This document shows, one piece after another, positions 9,272 to 18,188 of a stretch of DNA of 64,000 bases. How positions within the stretch are numbered: position 1 is the first letter of the stretch; every line of letters begins with the position of its first letter. Origin of the DNA: Thalassotalea euphylliae (GTDB taxonomy: Bacteria; Pseudomonadota; Gammaproteobacteria; Enterobacterales; Alteromonadaceae); the NCBI RefSeq assembly GCF_003390395.1, contig NZ_QUOV01000001.1, positions 2,170,001 through 2,234,000 of the forward strand. Direction: 5' to 3'. Under the pieces are notes generated by a model that had not been told where the DNA came from, ran no database searches, and worked only from the letters and a program-made list of their open reading frames with translations. The position numbers were made by a program, and so were the translations under genes.

Positions 9272-11911
9272 TTAAAACCGTTTTTTCAAAGTGATACCGT
9301 ATGTTGCAGGCTCTGATACATAGGCATTCAATTTGCCGTCTTGAATCGGTACATTAAAATTCGTTCGATTAATGTATTCCTCATCCAGAATATTTCGGCC
9401 CCAAAGTATTACGTCTAAATCTAACTCCTCGAATTTGACAAATATACGAGCATTTAACAAATTGTATGCGTCTTGCTCTGCATACGGGTCGTTACTCGCA
9501 TCAAGCACCATATCACCTGTATGGCTATAATCGGCTTGAATATACGAATAAATGCCGTCAGCTAAATTAAACTCTTTTTTAATGCTTAAAATTGCAAAGT
9601 CTTCTGGTTCGCCGCCAGGTCTGTCACCTGTTCGATTACAGAAAGGGTTTGGATTCGCAGGATCTGTGTTTTCTTGCCCCGGGTCAACGATACCGGTGTG
9701 CCATGTAAAGGCATTCCAACAGTTACCCCGTTCAAAACTTTTATATTCTGAATTGACCAGCGCATATGCAAAATTAACCTCAATGGTTTCAGTTGGGTAC
9801 CAAGTTGCCTCTAACTCAAAACCAGATATTTCATAGTCACCCGCGTTTTGTAAGTTAAATCCGTTACCGGTAAATGTATTGGCTTGGAAATCGTCAACTG
9901 TGGTGTAATGGGCCGCTGCATTGATTCGTAAATCTTGATTGGCAAAATCTTTCTTTAAACCAATTTCTATCGACTCTGAGGTCTCTGCCTCAAAAATGGG
10001 ATCAAAGCCCGGCGCAATGCGATCGGTATTAGTCCCTCCTGACTTGTAGCCTGTACCATAAGACACATAAGCCATAGAGTACTTATCAAATTGATAACTT
10101 AGCTTAACCGTGCCCGTAAATTGGTCATCATCAAGGGTTTCGATAATATCTTCACGGGTTGATGTTGTCGGCCCTAATGCCTGAAATCCCCAACCTGGCG
10201 TTTGAAATGGCACAAAAGCTTGTAGCGCTGCCTGCCCCTGTGGTGAAGTAATATCAATTTGCCCTGCACCAATTCCTTGTAATATTGCACCAGCAACACC
10301 TGCCCCATAAATAAGCGTGCCAGGTACTATAGTGGCAGGATCGTTCGGGTCGCCAATGCTATTGAAGAAAGGTACAAAACTTGAGCCGTCAGAGAAGTTC
10401 TCACTAAACACTGTGGACAAATCTTTACTTTCATCCGTGTACCTAACACCGGCTGTGAGCGTAAGTTTGTCGGTTAGTGAAAAGTCGAACTGGGTAAATA
10501 CGGCGTAACTTTCATGTTCTTGGGTAGCAACATGATCAAAACCTACGCCTCCGGGCGCTGCTTGCGATGTTGGTGCTATTAAGCCACCTGTCGCAGTACT
10601 GAGTTGGTCTATACCATTTAACAAAGGATCTAAAGCCCCTTGAAAATTCGCCATGAAAAACGTGTTAAATAAGTCATCGGTATACAAGCTGTAATTTAGG
10701 TCAATGTCTTGTGTGAAGTAGTAAAAACCTATAATATAATCAAGTGAGTCACCCGAGTACGTCAAGCGTAGTTCCTGAGAGAATGAATCTTGCTCAGCAT
10801 CATTGATGGTGCCAAATAAGTCAGCATCGGTAAAATCACTATCAATATTGTCGTAGGCTTCAAAGCTGCGATATGCAGAAATAGCCGTCAGAGTATATTG
10901 ATCGTTTAGATCCCAGTTTATTTCCGCCGACAACCCCTTATCAGTCATTTGCGATTCAGGCAAGAAGGAAACCGCAACTTGGCGATCATAAAATTGATCA
11001 TCTCTAAATACGGTTGCATTAAATGGCGGCTGACTCAAAAAAGCATCGCTGCCTAATTTTCCCGGTATTTCACGCGCCTGAAAATTAGACACTTGCGTTG
11101 GTGCCGCACAACAAATTTCATCTATTTCCCCTTGATCAGCGATAATGCGAAGTTCAAAGGAGTCACTCGGGGTAAACAGCATTTGTAAACGAGCGCCCCA
11201 GCGATCGCGATCGTTTAAAATATTGTCACCTAAATTAACATCATCAACAATGCCATCGCGCTGGCTAGTAAAACCGGTGACACGAAATGCGAGAATATCG
11301 TCAATAGCTGATAACGACATGGCGCCAGCGACATTCAGTAGTCCAAAATTACCAGCGGTTAATTCAACAAATCCATCGTCACCATCGTGGCTTGGCTTAA
11401 CTGTGCGCACTAACACCGCGCCTGAAGGTGTATTTTTACCAAATAAAGTGCCCTGCGGGCCACGTAGCACCTCAATACCTTCGACATCGATAAGGTTATT
11501 GATCATCGAGTTTTGACGAGCGCGATAAACGCCATCAACATATAAACCAACCGATGACTCTAGACCGTAGTTTTGTGATGAAGTACCAACCCCGCGTATA
11601 GAAAAGCTAGATTGAGTGGCATTTTGTGCTTGAAACGCCCCCAGCCCTGGCACAGATTTTTGTAAATCGAACAGATCTTTAATAACGGCTTCTGCCATTT
11701 CCTCACCGCTAAAGGCCGTCATCGCAATAGGTACTTCTTGTTGATTTTGTACTCGTTTTTGCGCAGTTACGGTAATACGCTCTAGAAAAGACTCATCGAC
11801 TGTTTGTTGTGCTGACTGAGCTTGTTGCGCAATTATACTGGGCGACGTCAAATACACTGACGCCATCACAGCCAACGCAATTTTATTGCGCTTGAACTGA
11901 CTTGTTTTCAT
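9272..11911 (-). CDS. TonB-dependent outer-membrane receptor
   Basis: Outer-membrane gated importer, energised by TonB. The ATG at 11911 is chosen because GGGGAG sits seven bases upstream and it starts a proper signal peptide (MKTSQFKRNKIALAVMASV, cleavage near residue 29). Plug domain: a TonB-box-like ERITVTAQKR near 43, then VPGLGAFQAQNATQSSFSIRG and VEVLRGPQGTLFGKNTPSG. The C-terminal beta-barrel ends in GITLKKRF with the final Phe typical of outer-membrane proteins. At about 879 residues with LYVDGVYRARQ and NTPSGAV motifs it resembles receptors for organic nutrients rather than classical siderophore receptors. Context suggests uptake of a hydrophobic or aromatic substrate handled by nearby enzymes. 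Confidence 0.92.
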   Translation of the reverse strand: MKTSQFKRNKIALAVMASVYLTSPSIIAQQAQSAQQTVDESFLERITVTAQKRVQNQQEVPIAMTAFSGEEMAEAVIKDLFDLQKSVPGLGAFQAQNATQSSFSIRGVGTSSQNYGLESSVGLYVDGVYRARQNSMINNLIDVEGIEVLRGPQGTLFGKNTPSGAVLVRTVKPSHDGDDGFVELTAGNFGLLNVAGAMSLSAIDDILAFRVTGFTSQRDGIVDDVNLGDNILNDRDRWGARLQMLFTPSDSFELRIIADQGEIDEICCAAPTQVSNFQAREIPGKLGSDAFLSQPPFNATVFRDDQFYDRQVAVSFLPESQMTDKGLSAEINWDLNDQYTLTAISAYRSFEAYDNIDSDFTDADLFGTINDAEQDSFSQELRLTYSGDSLDYIIGFYYFTQDIDLNYSLYTDDLFNTFFMANFQGALDPLLNGIDQLSTATGGLIAPTSQAAPGGVGFDHVATQEHESYAVFTQFDFSLTDKLTLTAGVRYTDESKDLSTVFSENFSDGSSFVPFFNSIGDPNDPATIVPGTLIYGAGVAGAILQGIGAGQIDITSPQGQAALQAFVPFQTPGWGFQALGPTTSTREDIIETLDDDQFTGTVKLSYQFDKYSMAYVSYGTGYKSGGTNTDRIAPGFDPIFEAETSESIEIGLKKDFANQDLRINAAAHYTTVDDFQANTFTGNGFNLQNAGDYEISGFELEATWYPTETIEVNFAYALVNSEYKSFERGNCWNAFTWHTGIVDPGQENTDPANPNPFCNRTGDRPGGEPEDFAILSIKKEFNLADGIYSYIQADYSHTGDMVLDASNDPYAEQDAYNLLNARIFVKFEELDLDVILWGRNILDEEYINRTNFNVPIQDGKLNAYVSEPATYGITLKKRF

Positions 11912-12318
11912 GTGCTTCTCCCCAAAAGCAATTAGCAAATTATTATTGTTATTAGCAGCCGTTTACGGCCTTATTTTTGTTGTTTTCAATTGCTAATTTG
12001 TTAAGTGGTCGAGCCAGTGTCAACTATTCAAATAGAGCGCAAACTCTACTCCAGATGCTAATTATGGGTGGGAGATATAAGACTTAAGCTGTTTGTGACA
12101 AAAACTGGGCGTTATAGACTATTTAACAACCAAAAACTAAAGGATATAAACTATTAACATGTTCATAATTCATCAGATTTTTAATAAATCTTATTAATAG
12201 TTTAATTTAAATTTAGTGCATAAAGATGAAGGCGTTGTGGATTAGATTTTAAAAAAACTATCTATTTCAATATCGCGACATTTGCTACACTGCGCGAAAA
12301 GTTTTAAGAGTAATCCAA
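11912..12318. other. Intergenic region between the divergent TonB receptor and DUF1653 genes
   Basis: About 400 AT-rich bases. It must contain promoters for both directions, but I cannot place a convincing -35/-10 pair or operator. No open frame with a ribosome site is visible. Confidence 0.5.
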
Positions 12319-12549
12319 ATGATCCCTTTAGGTACATATCAACACTTCAAAGGTAATAAATACCAAGTCACCCAGGTGGCTCGGCACAGTGAAACGGAAG
12401 AATGGATGGTGGTTTACTACCCTCTTTATGGCACCATTGAACAAACAGGAAACCCTGAATTTTGGGTTCGACCACTGGCTATGTTCGATGAAACCATAGA
12501 AAGAGGCGGTAAAACACTAAAAAGGTTTAGTTTTATGCAAGACGAATAG
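12319..12549 (+). CDS. DUF1653 family small protein
   Basis: 76-residue cytosolic protein fitting the DUF1653 family: it opens with PLGTYQHFKGNKYQVTQVARHSETEEWMVVYY and ends with FWVRPLAMFDETIERGG. Family members form a small beta-barrel and are often fused to or near nucleotide or tRNA-related genes; no function is established. Only a weak ribosome site precedes the ATG. It ends 17 bases before the convergent quinone oxidoreductase gene. Confidence 0.85.
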   Translation: MIPLGTYQHFKGNKYQVTQVARHSETEEWMVVYYPLYGTIEQTGNPEFWVRPLAMFDETIERGGKTLKRFSFMQDE

Positions 12550-12565
12550 CTTAGCCTAGGGCGTG

Positions 12566-13561
12566 TTAACCAAGCTCATCAACTGTTAGCACTAGCTTAC
12601 CGATGTTGGCATTGTTAGACATTCTTTGATGAGCCAGCTCTGCATCTTGCCACGAGTAACACGTATCAATCACGGGTTTTATTGCGCCATTTTGCTGATA
12701 CAGCTCGTCACTAAAATCGCTGACAAATTGGCTAACAAGCGATGCTTTATATTGATCAGTTCGGCTACGCAAAGTGCTAGCCGTTAAACTGATGCGTTTT
12801 TGTAGCATACGTGCAACATCTAGATGCTCAGCATATCGGCCACCGAGTATGGCTAATATAACGATGCGCGAGTCTAACGCAGCTACTTTTAAATTTTGGT
12901 TAACGTAATTACCGGCAACAACATCCAAAATGACATCAAATGCTATGTCCGCTTGTTTAGCCCAGTCTACAAACGATGAACTCTTATAGTTAATCGCGAT
13001 ATCTGCCCCTAACTCAATACACGCTTTGGCTTTTTCTTCGCTGCTGACAGTTACTGCAACAAAACAACCTCTGGCTTTTGCCAATTGAATAGCTGCACTG
13101 CCGACACCACTTGCGCCAGCATGAATGAGCAACTTTTCTTTATGGTTTAACTGGCTGATAGCAAACAACGCTTGATAAGCGGTTAAATAGGTTTCTGCTA
13201 GTGCTGCGCCTTGCTCAAATGAATAGCTGTCTGGCAATTTAATCAGGTGATCCGTTTCAATAACCGCATATTGCGCATAACCGCCACCGGCGACAATGGA
13301 GCAAACGCGATCACCTATTTGAAATTGCCCAGTATTGTCAGCAACAATTTCGCCGGCGACTTCTATTCCTAAGATTTCTGATTCACCAGCTGGTGGTGGA
13401 TAAAGCCCTGCTCGTTGCAGTAAATCTGCGCGATTAATACCAATGGCTTTAACTTTAACTAAACATTGTGACTGACTAGGCTCTGGGATAGTGGTTTGGC
13501 TAAACGTTAGGGTGTTGTTTTTTACTTCAATAAAATGCATATTTTTTTCAGAAATCGTCAT
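12566..13561 (-). CDS. NAD(P)H quinone oxidoreductase, PIG3/TP53I3-like
   Basis: 331-residue zinc-free medium-chain reductase. It has the PIG3-type opening TLTFSQTTIPEPSQSQCLVKVKAIGINRADLLQRAGLYPPPAGESEILGIE, the second half of which is the family signature (residues about 40-62), and the Rossmann motif HAGASGVGSAAIQLAKA near 140-155. Expected to reduce quinones with NADPH in the cytosol. It stands alone between DUF1653 and acylphosphatase genes, so context adds little. Confidence 0.87.
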   Translation of the reverse strand: MTISEKNMHFIEVKNNTLTFSQTTIPEPSQSQCLVKVKAIGINRADLLQRAGLYPPPAGESEILGIEVAGEIVADNTGQFQIGDRVCSIVAGGGYAQYAVIETDHLIKLPDSYSFEQGAALAETYLTAYQALFAISQLNHKEKLLIHAGASGVGSAAIQLAKARGCFVAVTVSSEEKAKACIELGADIAINYKSSSFVDWAKQADIAFDVILDVVAGNYVNQNLKVAALDSRIVILAILGGRYAEHLDVARMLQKRISLTASTLRSRTDQYKASLVSQFVSDFSDELYQQNGAIKPVIDTCYSWQDAELAHQRMSNNANIGKLVLTVDELG

Positions 13562-13655
13562 TTAGCTAAGCTACTAATTAAAAAGAAATTAAAGACGAGT
13601 TTATCGGCAGAGCACGTGTAAGACAAGGTGACAGCCGATTGAACCTGTGAATCAG

Positions 13656-13925
13656 TTAGCCAATAGAAAAATGATTAAGAGACTGATATTCAACTTGATT
13701 ATGAGTCACATTGACAACCTCAGCCTGGCTCGGCCCTTCTTTGAGCCATTCAAGCATTTTATTGACGTTATCTTCCTCGCCGCACACAAGTACTTGCACA
13801 TCACCATCTGCCAAGTTTTTTGCATAGCCGCTAAGTTGCAAATCTATCGCCATTTGCTGGCATGACGCACGAAAATACACCCCTTGTACTTTGCCGCTAA
13901 CATTTGCAAGACAACATATCGCCAT
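13656..13925 (-). CDS. Acylphosphatase
   Basis: 89-residue enzyme hydrolysing acyl phosphates. The ATG at 13925 is chosen because AGGAG lies just upstream; an in-frame start 78 bases earlier has no such site and would overlap the rlmI promoter. Motifs: [13 protein letters not shown], with the phosphate-binding loop and catalytic Arg, and [13 protein letters not shown], with the catalytic Asn. Divergent from rlmI. In enterobacteria the acylphosphatase and rlmI genes are also neighbours, next to tusE and yccA; here the tus/yccA block is about 26 kb away. Confidence 0.92.
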   Translation of the reverse strand: MAICCLANVSGKVQGVYFRASCQQMAIDLQLSGYAKNLADGDVQVLVCGEEDNVNKMLEWLKEGPSQAEVVNVTHNQVEYQSLNHFSIG

Positions 13926-14003
13926 ATTTATACTCCTTTGATTGCACAGGCAAACGGCTTTCACTACAATCTGCCCAATTTTGTTTTCTCTAAGTATAGG
14001 CAT

Positions 14004-15194
14004 ATGTCAGCAAGAATTTATTTAAATGTTGGTCGTGAAAAATCTTTACGCCGCAAACACCCTTGGGTGTTCTCAAAAGCCGTGAATAAAGTTAAGGGTA
14101 AGCCTATGCTTGGCGAGACTGTTGATGTATTTGACAGTAAAGACAACTGGTTAGCACGCGGCGCATATTCACCTGAATCTCAAATGCGAGTTCGTGTCTG
14201 GACCTTTGATCAAAACGAAAACATTGATCGTGACTTTTTCAAACGCAAACTCGAACAAGCTCAAGGCCGACGTGATTGGTTTATCGAAAAAGGCAAACTA
14301 ACGGGGTATCGCCTTATCGCAGGTGAGTCTGATGGTATGCCAGGTATTACCATTGATAAATACGATGATATTATTGTTTGTCAGTTACTTTCTGCAGGTG
14401 CTGAATTTCATCGTCATACTTTAGTTGATGTATTAACAGAACTTTATCCTGACTGCGGTGTTTACGAACGCTCTGATGTTGACGTACGCAAAAAAGAAGG
14501 TCTGGAAAAACAAGTGGGTTGGCTAGCAAATGAAAAATCGTCAACTGAGCGCGTTATTTGTGAGCACGGCATTAACATTATTGTTGATGTTGCTACGGGT
14601 CATAAAACGGGCTTTTATCTTGATCAACGCGATTCTCGATTAGCTGCTGGAAAGTACGCAAAAGACAAAAACATTCTCAATTGTTTTTCTTACACAGGTA
14701 CCTTTTCACTTCATTGCGCGGCGGCAGGTGCGGCTTCAGTAACCAATGTTGATGTATCGCAAGCAGCGTTAGATATTGCTCAGCGTAATTTAGCTGAAAA
14801 CAACCTTGACAATGCGCCAGTAGAATTTGTTAAAGAAGATGTATTTAAACTGCTGCGCAAATACAAAGCAGACGGTGTTCGTTTTGACATGATTATCATG
14901 GATCCACCAAAATTTGTTGAAAACAAAGCGCAGCTAACTAGTGCTTGTCGTGGCTACAAAGATATCAACATGTTAGCGATGCAACTGCTGAATCCTGGCG
15001 GTTTATTACTTACTTTTAGCTGCTCTGGCCTACTTGATGCTCCACTATTTCAAAAAGTAGTGGCCGATGCAGCGCTGGACGCAGGAAAGTCTTGCCACTT
15101 TGTTGAACGTTTACACCAAGCTGCAGATCATCCAGTATCAAGCAACTATCCAGAGGGTTACTACTTAAAAGGCTTTGTTTGCCAAATTAACTAA
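14004..15194 (+). CDS. rlmI: 23S rRNA (cytosine(1962)-C(5))-methyltransferase RlmI
   Basis: SAM-dependent methyltransferase for 23S rRNA m5C1962. The ATG at 14004 gives 396 residues, the same length as the E. coli enzyme; a longer in-frame start at 13884 would run through the divergent acylphosphatase gene. N-terminal PUA domain ([23 protein letters not shown]), central EEHAD-like region, then a Rossmann methyltransferase domain with [24 protein letters not shown] and the catalytic Cys in TFSCSGL. A strong terminator follows. Confidence 0.94.
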   Translation: MSARIYLNVGREKSLRRKHPWVFSKAVNKVKGKPMLGETVDVFDSKDNWLARGAYSPESQMRVRVWTFDQNENIDRDFFKRKLEQAQGRRDWFIEKGKLTGYRLIAGESDGMPGITIDKYDDIIVCQLLSAGAEFHRHTLVDVLTELYPDCGVYERSDVDVRKKEGLEKQVGWLANEKSSTERVICEHGINIIVDVATGHKTGFYLDQRDSRLAAGKYAKDKNILNCFSYTGTFSLHCAAAGAASVTNVDVSQAALDIAQRNLAENNLDNAPVEFVKEDVFKLLRKYKADGVRFDMIIMDPPKFVENKAQLTSACRGYKDINMLAMQLLNPGGLLLTFSCSGLLDAPLFQKVVADAALDAGKSCHFVERLHQAADHPVSSNYPEGYYLKGFVCQIN

Positions 15195-15216
15195 ATAACA
15201 GAATAACATCATCAAC

Positions 15217-15243
15217 AAAGGGGCTAGTTGACTAGCCCCTTTT
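15217..15243 (+). terminator. Rho-independent terminator after rlmI
   Basis: Stem AAAGGGGCTAG / CTAGCCCCTTT around a TTGA loop, followed by more T. Its A-rich 5' side means it could also act for the minus-strand lipoprotein gene. Confidence 0.9.
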
Positions 15244-15294
15244 AGTTGTATTGCTCATTGTTCGTGCTTATTGGTATACATTCATTCACCAACA

Positions 15295-15675
15295 TTAAGG
15301 TGTTGGTGGTGGATTCAATGGCGGTGGTAACACATTCGCTGAATTAACGGGAATTTTAAGCCCTGTGTTGGCATCATAAGGGAAGCCTGTTGGAATAATG
15401 TGAACGCCAACAGGACAGCTGATTAACGCTGCAATACCAAGCACCATTCCTTCGCCACCGGCCCCATAACCACCTACTGATATCGCTTTGCAGCCTACCG
15501 TTTGACTGCGATTTATAGCCAGTTGTAATTCTTGGGCGGCTTCAACGCCACCAGCATTAGATTCACCAACAATGACAAAACTCTTAGTTGGTGCATTAGA
15601 GACAGGCGTGTGTTGACAGCCTGCTAGTGATATCGCAAATGCGAGTACCAAAGAAAATGTCGATAATCTACTCAT
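15295..15675 (-). CDS. Small Gly/Pro-rich lipoprotein of unknown function
   Basis: 126 residues. The signal peptide ends in the lipobox LAGC (Cys20), so a lipid-anchored envelope protein is expected. The mature part has VGESNAGGVEAAQELQLAI, GYGAGGEGMVLG and ISCPVG, with two more Cys that may pair, and ends in a proline tail (LPPPLNPPPTP). AGGAG is present upstream of the ATG. I do not recognise the family. Confidence 0.7.
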   Translation of the reverse strand: MSRLSTFSLVLAFAISLAGCQHTPVSNAPTKSFVIVGESNAGGVEAAQELQLAINRSQTVGCKAISVGGYGAGGEGMVLGIAALISCPVGVHIIPTGFPYDANTGLKIPVNSANVLPPPLNPPPTP

Positions 15676-15847
15676 CTAGCTCTCCTTGGGTTATTACAAA
15701 TCTTTAGTCAGTTAATATTGACTTGTTTAACAACAAGATATTTAATCCTCCCGTATTTAGTGACTAGTCTATTAACTGTAGACTGTTAAGCATTAGGTTC
15801 AAGTTTGGTTTATTAGCCTGCACTTTAATTAGCGATTCTAATTCATA

Positions 15848-16492
15848 CTAATAATTAAACTGGCGTTCGCAAGGCAGTCCATCTCTATCACCATCCATTT
15901 TTGTATTGGGACAGTTATTTAGAAAAAACTCTGCTTCTTCACGAGATTTCATCTCGCGACAATATTGACGGCCATCACAGGAAAACTGTTGTGATTTGAT
16001 AACAGCTTTGCCTTGAAAATGCTGACTTTCATATGCTGGTTTATTCGGAATGAGTGCCAGCCTATCTACGATCACAAAAACGACTAGTACACCTAACGCA
16101 ATAGATAGCCGATAGAGTTTACTAGGCTTGGTTTGCACTCTGTTCGTATGAAAGACATTATTTAGTGCTGACTGTTGATAATTTTGCCTCTGGTGACTCG
16201 GGTTTGAACGCGAGTTAAATTCATTTCCAGTGCCATAACTATCTAAGCTTTTTACACCGACAATATTGGCATTTATTGCACGTTCTTTGCCATCAACTAA
16301 CGCCAAATCAAAATTAATCATGTCGCCGAGCATAGGCTTTCGAGCCATATGCTTTAGCACTGATATATGAATAAAAATGTTGTTTTCTAACACTTGTGAC
16401 TGAATAAAACCAAATCCTCTGGCATCGTTCCACTTGATTAGCTTTCCTTGGTACTTGCCTAATGACATTCCTTGGTAAGATCCTTTATACAT
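15848..16492 (-). CDS. Cold-shock domain / transmembrane / Excalibur-like fusion protein
   Basis: 214 residues in three parts. An N-terminal cold-shock OB-fold (about residues 14-65) has the RNP1-like GFGFIQ and RNP2-like IFIHISVL. A Ser/Asn/Gln-rich linker leads to one membrane segment (LYRLSIALGVLVVFVIV, about 128-146). The C-terminal Cys-rich domain has CDGRQYC, NNCPNTKMDGDRDGLPCERQF, the Excalibur-type calcium-binding pattern (DxDxDGxxCE). The predicted topology puts the nucleic-acid domain inside and the calcium module outside. The ATG at 16492 or one eight codons later could be the start; neither has an ideal ribosome site. Related fusions with DUF1294 exist; function unknown. Confidence 0.8.
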   Translation of the reverse strand: MYKGSYQGMSLGKYQGKLIKWNDARGFGFIQSQVLENNIFIHISVLKHMARKPMLGDMINFDLALVDGKERAINANIVGVKSLDSYGTGNEFNSRSNPSHQRQNYQQSALNNVFHTNRVQTKPSKLYRLSIALGVLVVFVIVDRLALIPNKPAYESQHFQGKAVIKSQQFSCDGRQYCREMKSREEAEFFLNNCPNTKMDGDRDGLPCERQFNY

Positions 16493-16772
16493 CTTTGAAT
16501 ATTTTAGCTTTAATAAAAGGCTGGCTATTCTAGATAAAACCTTTTGCTGTTTCTATGTCATTCGTCAATTTTCTACATTGAGTTGATATCTCGATGATTT
16601 ATATCAATTTACTTTTATAGAATTGAATAAATTGAAATGCTTAAGTTGAATTGAGTAGATCGAATTTGAGCAAATCTTAAAACGAAAGTTGTATCGTTTA
16701 AGCGAATAGAAAAATAAAATTTAAAAATTGTGAAACTTTTTTGCCTAACGCCCTATCTATACCATTACTCAT

Positions 16773-16789
16773 AGCAACTGTGTGTTGCT
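16773..16789. repeat. Palindrome upstream of porin (1)
   Basis: Arms AGCAAC and GTTGCT separated by five bases, followed by a short T run. Confidence 0.5.
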
Positions 16790-16820
16790 GAATTTTTCGC
16801 CACACAAGCTGTGTTCTCTG

Positions 16821-16847
16821 ATCGTTAAAAAATCATATTTTAACGAT
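16821..16847 (+). terminator. AT-rich palindrome with T run, upstream of porin (2)
   Basis: Perfect 10-bp arms ATCGTTAAAA / TTTTAACGAT around a 7-base loop, followed by TTTTT. It looks like a weak intrinsic terminator or attenuator in the porin direction, though the stem has few GC pairs. Confidence 0.45.
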
Positions 16848-16876
16848 TTTTTAACACGCTAAATGCCCATTCTTAA

Positions 16877-16903
16877 AGTTTGTAACACCTTGAGTTACAA
16901 ACT
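16877..16903. promoter_or_regulatory. Perfect 10-bp palindrome upstream of porin (3), possible operator
   Basis: Arms AGTTTGTAAC / GTTACAAACT with a 7-base spacer, 160 bases before the porin start. The symmetry and TGTAAC-N-GTTACA core fit a dimeric regulator site; which regulator is unknown. Confidence 0.5.
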
Positions 16904-17063
16904 CTCTATTTCTACGGGTAATCCCTTAGCTTTATTCAGTATTTCTACGGGTTAACACAAATTCACACTTCAAGTATTTTTGCCGTCGGTTTTTCGGCTG
17001 CATAGTTCTCACGTCGAGCGCGCATTCATCAGCCGAATTTATTTACATAATAAAGGTAGTATT

Positions 17064-18107
17064 ATGAAGAAGTCTTTGGTTTCAGTAGCAGTGTGCGCAA
17101 CACTTGCTAGTGCTCCATCATTCGCTGAATACAGTGTAGAAATAAACGAAGATCACAAACTGTCATTTGGCGGCTATTTTAAAGCAGACTTTAGAAACGT
17201 GAACGGAGATCTTGCCTACCGAGATTTTTGGACAGGAAATAACATCGTTAAGCCAGACACTAACGAAACCCGTTTTAACGTTAGAGAGTCACGCTTCAAT
17301 ATCAAATATCAAAACGCTGCAGTTAAAGCTGTTTTAGAGTGGGACTTTTACGATGATCAAAACCCAAGCGGCTCAACTGAAACAGTAACAGGCGGTCATT
17401 CTCTTCGTTTGCGTCACGCTTATATCGATTATGACAAATGGCGTGTTGGTCAAACATGGTCAACCTTTATGCCATTGGTATCAATCGCAGATGCGCTAGA
17501 TTTTGGTGGTGCGCATGTTGGTCAAACATTTATTCGTCAAAGCCAAGTACGTTACACAACTGGTGGCTTAGAAGTCGCGCTTGAAAATCCGTCAACACAA
17601 TCTGGCATTAGCCAATCAGTGCCTGATGTCGTTGCGCGTTACACAGTCAAAGGTGACTGGGGTCAAATGGCAGTTGCTGGCTTAATGCGTACCTTGGACA
17701 ACGGTGATGACGCTGCAGCAGCTGATGGCAGCCAGTTTGCGTACAACATCCATGGTCGTATCAAAACGTTTGGTAAAGATGATTTCCGCTTTTCATACAA
17801 TGATGGTCGCTCAGGTCGCTACGTAAGCCCTGGTGCTAACATTAATGATCTTGCTAAAGATGGTGATATCCACAAAACGCAAGCCTACACCCTAGCCTAC
17901 CGCCACTTTTGGACAGAAACATGGCGTTCAAGTCTTTATTACGGTGATGTAAAAATTGACGAGTTAGACGTTGAACGCAACCACTGGGGTCTGAACCTGA
18001 TTAAAAACATCACTCAACACTTTAGTGTCGGTGGCGAAGTTGGTCGCTACCAAACAGAATCTGCAGAGTCAGATTACTTCCAAGTTTCAGCAAAATATAT
18101 CCTCTAG
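17064..18107 (+). CDS. DcaP-like trimeric outer-membrane porin
   Basis: 347-residue outer-membrane channel. The ATG at 17064 follows AAAGG and begins a signal peptide (MKKSLVSVAVCATLASAPSFA). The mature protein opens with a beta-strand FGGYFKADFRN, has LRLRHAYIDYDKWRVGQTWSTFM near residues 110-135, and VALENPSTQSG...PDVVARYTVKGDWGQMAVAGLMR, which match the DcaP/porin pattern, and ends in FQVSAKYIL. DcaP-type porins take up dicarboxylates and other organic acids; that role here is inferred. The first Cache chemoreceptor gene follows on the same strand behind a terminator. Confidence 0.83.
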   Translation: MKKSLVSVAVCATLASAPSFAEYSVEINEDHKLSFGGYFKADFRNVNGDLAYRDFWTGNNIVKPDTNETRFNVRESRFNIKYQNAAVKAVLEWDFYDDQNPSGSTETVTGGHSLRLRHAYIDYDKWRVGQTWSTFMPLVSIADALDFGGAHVGQTFIRQSQVRYTTGGLEVALENPSTQSGISQSVPDVVARYTVKGDWGQMAVAGLMRTLDNGDDAAAADGSQFAYNIHGRIKTFGKDDFRFSYNDGRSGRYVSPGANINDLAKDGDIHKTQAYTLAYRHFWTETWRSSLYYGDVKIDELDVERNHWGLNLIKNITQHFSVGGEVGRYQTESAESDYFQVSAKYIL

Positions 18108-18120
18108 CAGGGATTCATAA

Positions 18121-18150
18121 AAAAGTGCCGCCTATAGCGGCACTTTATTT
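18121..18150 (+). terminator. Rho-independent terminator after porin
   Basis: Stem AAAGTGCCGC / GCGGCACTTT with loop CTATA and a following T-rich stretch. Confidence 0.88.
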
Positions 18151-18188
18151 TACCAAACTAACGTTTCAAGCGACTCAGGAGAACTGCA

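Larger units (their letters stand above)
16493..17063. other. Long leader region upstream of the DcaP-like porin
   Basis: 570 bases without a protein gene, very AT-rich. The half nearer the porin contains three palindromes and a 13-base direct repeat (TATTTCTACGGGT at 16907 and 16940), listed separately. The rest shows nothing I can name. Confidence 0.6.

Noticed and set aside
9552..9836. Plus-strand open frame inside the TonB receptor gene
   Set aside because: Antisense to a clear conserved gene, without a ribosome site or family pattern.
13884..14003. N-terminal extension of RlmI
   Set aside because: It would overlap the divergent acylphosphatase gene and exceed the normal 396 residues.
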